Of a stretch of 27,610 nt of DNA, positions 1-5,564 are shown in pieces. Origin of the DNA: a virus. The translations under genes were made by a program, and so were the position numbers. The stretch lies in IMG/VR virus record IMGVR_UViG_3300015360_000028, positions 64,001-91,610 of that record, one strand, 5' to 3'. Under the pieces are notes generated by a model that was not told the DNA's origin, searched no databases, and saw only the letters and a program-made list of their open reading frames with translations. Within the stretch, counting starts at the first letter, position 1; each line of letters starts with the position of its first letter.

Positions 1-520
1 CGAGCATCACGTTCGCCAGAGAAGGATCTAATAGAGCGCCTAAATCTACTCCTTTACCAAATCCTGTCCCGAATTTACCTTTTACTTTTTCACCTCTATC
101 ACGAGTATTAGTCAAGAACTGTTTAAGCATTTCACCAATGCTTTTGCCTTCACGCTTTTCTTCTTCGTGTTTGACTTCGTTCTTGTCTGCTAATTTCTGT
201 GCGTCTGTACGACCCATTCTCAATTCATCTGTGATCTGAAGGAGATTGCCATTGGCTTGCTTTAATGATTCATCCATTTTGTAAAAGAAGTTGACATTAG
301 AGCCCTTTGATATATCAGATAACCCACCTAGCAAATCTCTCTGCAAAGAAGTCTTCATCATCATGAAGCGCTTTTTAAAGAAATTCATATTGGATGTGGC
401 GATTAGATTGTAGTATTCACGAAGGTTTTCATTCAGATTATCAACCAATTTGGCTGTCGTGGGGCTAATTCCATCAGCAGTACCTGAATTGGGCAGCGGA
501 ATGTTTCTTTTCGTCACCAT
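1..520 (-). CDS. Probable tail tape-measure protein, N-terminal 173 residues (runs off the window)
   Basis: The reading frame starts with ATG at 518-520 on the minus strand and stays open to base 1, so only the N-terminus is present. The start is supported by an AGGAG ribosome binding site (529-533 as CTCCT on the plus strand) eight bases upstream, inside the end of the preceding small ORF. The visible part begins MVTKRNIPLPNSGTADG and is mostly charged and helix-forming (stretches such as KHEEEKREGKSIGEM), ending in a glycine-containing stretch. I recognise no domain. The tape-measure call rests on position: it lies directly after a gp26-like gene with a -1 slippery site, and in many tailed phages the frameshifted tail assembly chaperone gene immediately precedes the tape measure. 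The tape measure sets tail length and is threaded in the tube lumen. It could instead be another hub or tail protein (T4 gp29 or gp28 position). Total length is unknown. Confidence 0.5.
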   Translation of the reverse strand, partial: MVTKRNIPLPNSGTADGISPTTAKLVDNLNENLREYYNLIATSNMNFFKKRFMMMKTSLQRDLLGGLSDISKGSNVNFFYKMDESLKQANGNLLQITDELRMGRTDAQKLADKNEVKHEEEKREGKSIGEMLKQFLTNTRDRGEKVKGKFGTGFGKGVDLGALLDPSLANVML

Positions 521-523
521 TTA

Positions 524-748
524 TTAAACTCCTGGGGCGAAGGGGATTGATTCGTGGAATATCTCTCCGCCTTTCTTTTTGTTCTTCTTTTCATCTTCTT
601 CTTTCTTAGCTATGAGAATGCCAAGATAGATATCACGTTCATATGGAACCATGTTGTCCCAATATTCCATTTCTTGTTTATGATCAAACATCAAATAATA
701 ATTTTCCATATATCGATTCAATAAGGATGCATGACTAAGGCTTATGTA
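524..748 (-). CDS. Frame -1 extension of the gp26-like protein (gp51-position small ORF)
   Basis: This frame has no good independent start. The first candidates, TTG at 719-721 and ATG at 707-709, lack an upstream Shine-Dalgarno sequence. The same frame is open upstream without a stop through the 3' end of the gp26-like gene, back to the heptamer at 748-754. A -1 slip there would add 74 residues to residue 233 of the upstream protein, beginning YISLSHASLLNRYMENYY and ending SIPFAPGV, giving a fusion of about 307 residues. The segment is acidic then strongly basic, with a lysine-rich stretch near EEDEKKNKKKGG and the motif MVPYERDIYLGILIA. By position and length it resembles the second component of tail assembly chaperone pairs (lambda gpT, or T4 gp51 by gene order). 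Its role would be to bind and solubilise the tape measure. Whether it is made alone, as a fusion, or both is inference. Confidence 0.6.
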   Translation of the reverse strand, partial: YISLSHASLLNRYMENYYLMFDHKQEMEYWDNMVPYERDIYLGILIAKKEEDEKKNKKKGGEIFHESIPFAPGV

Positions 749-1446
749 AAAAAATCCTTGAGCCCTCTGAGCTCATAAGTTTCTTCCTCTTTGCATTTCT
801 CGCATTTGTAGGTTAGTTTCAAACTCAAATATGGCATGTCTGCCAAGAAGCCTAAGAGTAGCTGAAGATGAGGTTCTGATAATGATTCGACCCAATCCCC
901 AATTTCTTTCTCGGTAAATTCTGCATGGAGTTCTTCACCGTCATAGATGCTCTCAATGCACGAGCCCACGAGTTTAAACAAACTCTGGACGTTCATTTCG
1001 TCTGCATTGATGGCGTGCTTTGGGGAAGGATAACGCATTGTAACTCCCATCTCTTCAGTAAGTTTTACAACTCTGGATGGGTTAGCTGGTTTTACTGTTT
1101 CAACCTTTCTTAGATCAACCTTAATCTTTTGGGCATGGTCGCAAGTGGTAGATTTTTGATGTCTGAGTGAGATCTCAGATATTTCACTAACTGATTTCAT
1201 TCTGAGATTGATAAATACCTTCTCCAAGTCAAAAGACGGAAGTTCTTCAACAACAATCCCGGGAGTGATGATACAATTCTGTATGATCTGAATAATGGAA
1301 TCGTTCATTTCTTTGGTGTCATTGCTTTCTAAAGCAGTGAGCAAAATCTTTTCTTCTTTGACCAGGAATGGTCTTAGTTCTATCTCTTGGTCATTTGAAA
1401 TAAGATTCATCTTAAACTTTGGATAGGATATTTTTGGAAGTGTCAT
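742..1446 (-). CDS. 26: T4 gp26-like baseplate hub / tail assembly protein
   Basis: A 234-residue protein close to the length of T4 gp26 (208 residues). The N-terminal part contains the family pattern in which a short proline-containing lead (LPKISYPKFKMNL) is followed by ELRPFLVKEEKILLTALES and then a hydrophobic helix ending NCII, then FDLEKVFINLRMKSVSE. This matches the T4 base-plate family (PF12322) as I know it. C102 with H104, and C215 with C218 (YKCEKC), could form one zinc site. The ATG at 1444-1446 has a good AAAGG site upstream and lies three bases after the tube gene stop. The last codons hold a slippery heptamer, so two products (234 and about 307 residues) are expected. In T4 the protein is required for hub assembly. 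The frameshift and the adjacent tape-measure candidate suggest the role of a tail assembly chaperone. Confidence 0.8.
   Translation of the reverse strand: MTLPKISYPKFKMNLISNDQEIELRPFLVKEEKILLTALESNDTKEMNDSIIQIIQNCIITPGIVVEELPSFDLEKVFINLRMKSVSEISEISLRHQKSTTCDHAQKIKVDLRKVETVKPANPSRVVKLTEEMGVTMRYPSPKHAINADEMNVQSLFKLVGSCIESIYDGEELHAEFTEKEIGDWVESLSEPHLQLLLGFLADMPYLSLKLTYKCEKCKEEETYELRGLKDFFT
748..754 (-). promoter_or_regulatory. Putative -1 programmed ribosomal frameshift site (T TTT TTT)
   Basis: Read on the minus strand the gene ends GAT TTT TTT ACA TAA. The seven Ts (AAAAAAA on the plus strand at 748-754) are in the correct phase for simultaneous slippage of two tRNA-Phe. The zero-frame stop follows after one further codon. 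An AGAGGG element lies about eight bases upstream of the heptamer, a position like that of the Shine-Dalgarno stimulators at bacterial -1 sites. Slippage enters the open downstream frame with no intervening stop. Confidence 0.6.
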
Positions 1447-1449
1447 CTA

Positions 1450-1995
1450 TTACCTTTCATCTAAAAAGAAGCGATAGGCGAAGGTAACGTTTAATCTAAG
1501 CGCTTCCGTCCCTGCTTCCCATGATCTATTCACATCTCCAATATTTAGAGGATATGCTTCAATCAATTCTATTGTGTTCGTTATTTCGCCGGTGTCATCG
1601 TAAGAGTTGATACGAACGTTTCCAACGTAGTCATCATAAAAGCCGATCTTGAACATCGACTTATCTATTGCGCCAGTACGATATGTGCCGACAATTAAAT
1701 CCTGCCATTCGTGAAAGTAAGTCTTCTCTCTCAAATCTGCTGAGAGGATGAATGTCGCTTCTACTGGATTGAGGATTGAATCGTAACCGATCTTTTCTGC
1801 TACACCATAAAGTGAATATTCTGTTGTTTGAATATTTCTTCCTGGCATTGTGACGCTGTCGGCCCTGAACATCATATCACGTTCATTGTTTATGTCACCG
1901 ATACGGCCATGAACCTGAACTGAATAGTTCGAAGATTTTGCGATATTGCCGCGATCAATCTCGGCTAAGAATTCATTTATATTGAAACCTGACAT
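1450..1995 (-). CDS. 19: Tail tube protein (T4 gp19 family)
   Basis: The 181-residue protein has the features of the gp19 tube family: an early MPGRNIQTTEYSLYG segment, EKIGYDSILNPVEATFILS, an aromatic WQDLIVG helix region, a YDDYVGNVRI strand, IELIEAYPLNIGD and the C-terminal LNVTFAYRFF strand. These proteins stack as hexameric rings to form the rigid inner tube that is pushed through the envelope on sheath contraction. T4 gp19 has 163 residues. The start has a strong AAGGGG site that overlaps the stop of the gp4-like gene, and the stop lies three bases before the gp26-like start, so the three genes form one translationally linked leftward operon. Baseplate tube proteins gp48 and gp54 share the fold, so gp54 is a possible alternative, but length and similarity favour the major tube protein. 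Confidence 0.8.
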   Translation of the reverse strand: MSGFNINEFLAEIDRGNIAKSSNYSVQVHGRIGDINNERDMMFRADSVTMPGRNIQTTEYSLYGVAEKIGYDSILNPVEATFILSADLREKTYFHEWQDLIVGTYRTGAIDKSMFKIGFYDDYVGNVRINSYDDTGEITNTIELIEAYPLNIGDVNRSWEAGTEALRLNVTFAYRFFLDER

Positions 1996-2004
1996 TGCTA
2001 CCCC

Positions 2005-2493
2005 TTAAAATCCGTGCGACAAATCTTTTTCGGTCAGCACATGGAATTCATAACCACGTTTTCTACACCAAGCAGTTGCATGCATCCATTTATCGTAATT
2101 TTTCTGATAATCCATTGCTTCTTTAATGTATCTCTTGCCTTTACTTTTTGGTTCGATCGTTTGGGAATGGGGCTTGATCTCTATGACCAATATCCGTGTC
2201 TTTCCCGTTCTGTCTTTTACTTTCACAACGAAATCAGGAAAGTATCGTCTAATCTTTATTTTACCAGAGCGGGCTTCTTCTGCTGCGTCCAACTTAGTAC
2301 GATATTGGATAATCAATTCTTCAGAGGCCCAAGCGAGTATGCTTGACTGTTCATCAAATACTTTCATGAAACGCTTCTCTAGATTTGATCTAAAGATAAT
2401 TCCTTTGGCATCCCCGTCATACTTCTTTGGGTTTTTTGGAGCGAATATCCCTTGTCTGTATCGTGTGCTTCCAGTAAGAGTAGGTTTTTGCAT
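2005..2493 (-). CDS. 4: Head-completion nuclease, T4 gp4-like (PD-(D/E)xK fold)
   Basis: The 162-residue protein begins with the family lead YRQGIFAPKNPKKYDG, followed by an SNLEKR segment, WASEELIIQY, and the nuclease core RRYFPDFVV then LVIEIKP. E39, D87 and the E105-x-K107 pair fit the PD-(D/E)xK metal-dependent active site. The C-terminal HVLTEKDL is also typical. In T4, gp4 acts after DNA packaging, preparing the filled head for tail joining. The gene is first in the leftward operon and has a TATAAATA late promoter about 38 bases upstream of its ATG. Its ribosome binding site is poor (CGGA directly against the ATG). In T4 gene 4 lies next to gene 53 on the same strand. Here it stays near gp53 but is inverted. 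Confidence 0.85.
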   Translation of the reverse strand: MQKPTLTGSTRYRQGIFAPKNPKKYDGDAKGIIFRSNLEKRFMKVFDEQSSILAWASEELIIQYRTKLDAAEEARSGKIKIRRYFPDFVVKVKDRTGKTRILVIEIKPHSQTIEPKSKGKRYIKEAMDYQKNYDKWMHATAWCRKRGYEFHVLTEKDLSHGF

Positions 2494-2505
2494 TCCGTTT
2501 TTCTA

Positions 2506-2513
2506 TATAAATA
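2506..2513 (+). promoter_or_regulatory. T4-type late promoter (TATAAATA) for the gp48-gp53-gp27-gp5 operon
   Basis: An exact copy of the T4 late-promoter octamer lies 39 bases upstream of the gp48-like start, in the intergenic region. T4 late promoters have only this -10-like element, recognised by the gp55-type sigma factor. Transcription would start near 2519 and run rightward. Confidence 0.75.
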
Positions 2514-2530
2514 ATGAATAATATCGTTCT

Positions 2531-2538
2531 TATTTATA
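2531..2538 (-). promoter_or_regulatory. T4-type late promoter (TATAAATA) for the leftward tube/tape-measure operon
   Basis: The plus strand reads TATTTATA, which is TATAAATA on the minus strand, 38 bases upstream of the gp4-like ATG. It faces the plus-strand late promoter, with 17 bases between them, so the two transcripts would start within a few bases of each other and overlap at their 5' ends. The element also touches the Shine-Dalgarno sequence (AAGGGA, 2538-2543) of the gp48-like gene. Confidence 0.75.
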
Positions 2539-2551
2539 AGGGATTTAGTGA

Positions 2552-3451
2552 TTGCCACCTCTTCCAATCAATGCCAGTCTAGAAACACCAGCTGCTACAG
2601 GCTCTAGTCTCAGATTTCCGTCTAAATTCGACGTTGAAAGCGGTCAATGGATGCTTTTCACCAGATATACCTATTCAAGACCAGACAAGAATTCGCCACC
2701 TGTTGAAAATAAGGCAGGAAACACTGTTTCACTTCCAATTCCAACCCAGTTGATGGCGGCTTATGGCGCGCAATGGGAAAACGTAGAGCTTGGAATGTTC
2801 GGGAAGAATATTTCTGCAGGGGTGGCCGGAGCAGTAAACGAAATCAAGACTAAAGCCGGGACGCTAGCTGATCAGCTAGCGTCAGGTCAGACGACAGCGA
2901 CGACTAAGATGAACATTATGATGAAAACCTTCACAGATAGTTTTTCGTCATTCTCTATTGAAGCGCTAAAGGGCGCGGGAATCGACTATGCCGCAGATTT
3001 GGCCACAGCCTCAGAAACATTTACAAAAGCCGGTTCATATCATGGCTTGGCTAGAAACCCTTTCAATGCCGTCCTTTATTCGGGACCAACCTTCAGAACG
3101 TTTGAATTTGAATGGAAGCTAATCCCCAAGAACAGAGCTGAAGCAACAGTCATTAAGAACATCATCCGAGAGTTTAAGATTGCCATGCATCCTTCATTCC
3201 TTAAAGGATTTGAAGACAACTTGTTTGAATATCCAGACATCTACAAAATCAACATGTCTAATTCAGCGCATACTTTCAAGATCGCTCATTGCGCCCTAAA
3301 AGACTTCTCAGTATCGTATGGAACTGAAGGAGCGACACCTAAATACTTCGAAGGGGACATTCCTTTCTCAGTCACTATGAGATGCCAGTTCCAAGAATTG
3401 ACAATCTTGACCAGAGAAGACATCCTTACAGCAGGAGATGGTGGATACTAA
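2552..3451 (+). CDS. 48: Baseplate tail-tube cap protein, T4 gp48-like
   Basis: A 299-residue protein. A TTG start at 2552 is chosen because an in-frame TGA sits directly before it, an AAGGGA site lies eight bases upstream, and the first in-frame ATG (residue 34) would remove the family-like lead GSSLRFPSKFDVESGQW. The middle carries SLPIPTQLMAAYGAQWENV. The C-terminal half has FEFEWKLIPKNRAEATVIKN, then YPDIYKINM, FKIAHCALKDFSVSYG and VTMRCQFQELTILTREDI, the pattern of the gp48 family that joins the tube to the baseplate hub. T4 gp48 has 364 residues, so this one is shorter. Its stop overlaps the next start by one base (TAATG). A perfect 24-bp palindrome lies inside the gene at 2860-2883. 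Confidence 0.75.
   Translation: MPPLPINASLETPAATGSSLRFPSKFDVESGQWMLFTRYTYSRPDKNSPPVENKAGNTVSLPIPTQLMAAYGAQWENVELGMFGKNISAGVAGAVNEIKTKAGTLADQLASGQTTATTKMNIMMKTFTDSFSSFSIEALKGAGIDYAADLATASETFTKAGSYHGLARNPFNAVLYSGPTFRTFEFEWKLIPKNRAEATVIKNIIREFKIAMHPSFLKGFEDNLFEYPDIYKINMSNSAHTFKIAHCALKDFSVSYGTEGATPKYFEGDIPFSVTMRCQFQELTILTREDILTAGDGGY
2860..2883. repeat. Perfect 24-bp palindrome inside the gp48-like gene
   Basis: The half-site GACGCTAGCTGA (2860-2871) is followed directly by its exact reverse complement (2872-2883). It encodes part of AGTLADQLASG in the gp48-like protein. The mRNA could fold into a hairpin of about ten base pairs with a four-base loop. A palindrome this long is expected by chance about 0.002 times in a window this size with even base use. 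Confidence 0.9.
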
Positions 3452-4017
3452 TGGCTACATTCTTCACACCTTTTGAGAAGGTCGGTTATGATATGAATAA
3501 GTCTGGGATGACTTTCCAGGCCACGAATATTATGAAACGCTTTCAGATTAAAGAAGTAGTGCGTCAAATCGGATACATATACCATGATTATGATATAAAA
3601 GAAGGTGATAGACCTGACATCGTTTCTTATAAAGCATATGGAAAGGTCGATTTAGAATGGCTTATCATGCTAACGAACTCCATCATAGATCCTTATTTCC
3701 AATGGCCTCTGACTTACAATCAGCTCCAGGCTTACATGATTAAGAAATATGGAAGCATTCCGATCGCTTCCCAGACAGTTCATCACTACGAGCGCATTAT
3801 TCAGGACGCAGAAACATTATCAGACGGAACAGTAATTCCCCAGAAGACAGTCATCATTGATGCCGATGCCTACGCTCTTTTGGACGGCCCAGAAAGAATC
3901 TTGGTTTATAAATACGATCATGAGATCGCTTTGAACGAGAAGAGAGCACGTATTAAGATATTAGATCCTTCATACGTCCCACAAATCGTCAAGGAAATTG
4001 AAAGTATCTTTTCCTAA
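3451..4017 (+). CDS. 53: Baseplate wedge protein, T4 gp53-like
   Basis: The ATG at 3451, overlapping the previous stop as TAATG, gives 188 residues, close to the 196 of T4 gp53. The frame is open further upstream (from 3382), but that stretch lies inside the gp48-like gene. Family features are MATFFTPFEKVGYDMN at the N-terminus, the segment TNIMKRFQIKE, YHDYDIKEGDRPDIVSYKAY, NSIIDPYFQWPLTYNQLQAY, VHHYERIIQ, and the C-terminal HEIALNEKRARIKILDPSY. These match the base-plate wedge 53 family (PF11246). In T4, gp53 joins neighbouring wedges around the hub to give the six-fold baseplate. The gene ends in another TAATG overlap with the hub gene, so translation is probably coupled. A TATAAATA match at 3907-3914 within it may be a weak internal promoter. 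Confidence 0.85.
   Translation: MATFFTPFEKVGYDMNKSGMTFQATNIMKRFQIKEVVRQIGYIYHDYDIKEGDRPDIVSYKAYGKVDLEWLIMLTNSIIDPYFQWPLTYNQLQAYMIKKYGSIPIASQTVHHYERIIQDAETLSDGTVIPQKTVIIDADAYALLDGPERILVYKYDHEIALNEKRARIKILDPSYVPQIVKEIESIFS
3907..3914 (+). promoter_or_regulatory. Possible internal late promoter (TATAAATA) upstream of the hub gene
   Basis: An exact TATAAATA octamer lies in the 3' part of the gp53-like gene, 103 bases before the gp27-like start. It encodes part of VYKYDHE, so it may be a chance result of codon use. An internal late promoter would raise expression of the hub and spike genes relative to gp48 and gp53. Confidence 0.3.
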
Positions 4018-5564
4018 TGGCAGAAGTAGCTACCGCTAAACTAGCAGCAGGTTCGATAAAGCTCGAAACTATTACAATCAAGAGTGAAGTGACAAAAGAC
4101 ACCATCGATTTGAAGTCTATCGTCACAGAATTTAATATCTATGAGTCTATCTCAGCTCCATTTATTACCGCCGATTTGGTAATAGGAGACGCGCTTGCTC
4201 TTACGACAAAGCTCCCAATCATTGGCCAAGAAGAGGTTGAGATTAAATTCAAGACACCTGATCCTTCTATATCTAATTCAATCAATTTAAAGCTCCGAGT
4301 CGTTCGTATCCAAGAACTCACCAGAACGAATCAAAGAACGATGCAGTATGTGATAAAACTTGCCTCTGAAGAATACTTCTCTGATTTAAACACTAAGATT
4401 TCCAAAGCATTTGTCGGTAAGACGATCTCAGACATGATTAAAGATATAGGAACTTATTCTCTCCAGATGGATAGAGGCAAGGTCCTTTATGCTTCAGAGA
4501 CAGAAGGCGAAAGAACAATTGTTATTCCAAACATGGCGCCAACTAAAGCAATCAATTTCTTATGCAAGGAAGCGAAATCACCAAGATATCCAGCATCCAA
4601 TTTTATCTTCTTTGAAAACTGCAACGGCTTTCAATTCAAAACAGTAGATGAACTTATCATTGCTCCATACCCAGATTTAAGAAATCCATCGACTCCAAAT
4701 ACTACTCCACCTGCAGATGGCTCTCCTGGGTCGAGCCCAGAGATAGGTGGCAATTCTCCAGAGTCAAGACAAACAAATATTGATTATTACTATGCAACAG
4801 ATAAAGACTTCAACAAAGGTGGCGCAGATTCAGTTGAATGGCGTGGCGGCGTTCAATCTAAGAAACCATTCGAGCTCCAGAAAATCAATGGCTTTAGATT
4901 CGTGTCTCTCTTTAACAATGATTTGACAACAATCAGAGGTGGATTTGAAACTAGATATATGTATCTGAACCCTGTGCTTTCAACATATGAAGAAAGAACA
5001 TACGATTATTTCAAGAACTTCTATGATCTCGAACATACAACAGCGACCAATGAAGGTCAGTTGCTTACCGACAAAAATTTGAATATATCCAAATCAGGTG
5101 ATTCGCATCAGATATTTGTTATGACGAACAAAGGTGAAACAGATACGATGCTTCTAGATCAGAAGACAGACTTCCTTCATCTCAAGGTTGGCTCTTTAGG
5201 ATTGCTTGAAGACATCGTAGTTGATGTCGACATTCCAGGAGACACCGACAGAAGAGCTGGTGATCTAGTCAGAATGCAATTCCCAGAATTTGGCGCAACA
5301 GACGACGTCAAAGGAAAAATCAATAAGTTCGTTTCAGGCGATTATTTGGTAGTGGCCATCCGTCATCATTACAACGGCGAAAACGGTTACCGCTGCATAA
5401 TGTCATGTATGAAGAATTGCTACGAAACAGATATTGAATCTTTGCCTCAGATACCACAGATTGATGAGGCCCCAGTACCAACAACAGCATTGCCGGCGAC
5501 AGAAACAGGATCAACACCTGAACCGCGTTCAGGCAGCATAAGAAGAAATAGAGGACAATTATAG
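4017..5564 (+). CDS. 27: Baseplate hub protein, T4 gp27-like
   Basis: A 515-residue protein, longer than T4 gp27 (391). The N-terminal part has the beta-rich start LETITIKSEVTKDTIDLKSI, TEFNIYESISAPFITADLVI and a further strand region through LKLRVVRIQEL, typical of gp27/gpD-like hub domains. The middle carries TKAINFLCKEA and FIFFENCNGFQFKTVDEL. A proline- and serine-rich stretch around residues 225-250 (TPNTTPPADGSPGSSPE) looks like a flexible insertion. The C-terminal half has LGLLEDIVVDVDIPGDTDRR, then VVAIRHHYNGENGYRCIMSC, as in hub proteins that carry a spike. A trimer of this protein should link the tube to the gp5-like spike encoded next. Its stop TAG shares a base with the GTG start of the spike gene. 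Confidence 0.8.
   Translation: MAEVATAKLAAGSIKLETITIKSEVTKDTIDLKSIVTEFNIYESISAPFITADLVIGDALALTTKLPIIGQEEVEIKFKTPDPSISNSINLKLRVVRIQELTRTNQRTMQYVIKLASEEYFSDLNTKISKAFVGKTISDMIKDIGTYSLQMDRGKVLYASETEGERTIVIPNMAPTKAINFLCKEAKSPRYPASNFIFFENCNGFQFKTVDELIIAPYPDLRNPSTPNTTPPADGSPGSSPEIGGNSPESRQTNIDYYYATDKDFNKGGADSVEWRGGVQSKKPFELQKINGFRFVSLFNNDLTTIRGGFETRYMYLNPVLSTYEERTYDYFKNFYDLEHTTATNEGQLLTDKNLNISKSGDSHQIFVMTNKGETDTMLLDQKTDFLHLKVGSLGLLEDIVVDVDIPGDTDRRAGDLVRMQFPEFGATDDVKGKINKFVSGDYLVVAIRHHYNGENGYRCIMSCMKNCYETDIESLPQIPQIDEAPVPTTALPATETGSTPEPRSGSIRRNRGQL

Noticed and set aside
2014-2521. Plus-strand ORFs of 110 and 131 codons opposite the gp4-like nuclease
   Set aside because: They are antisense to a recognisable nuclease with intact active-site residues, have no ribosome binding site and give unnatural protein sequence.
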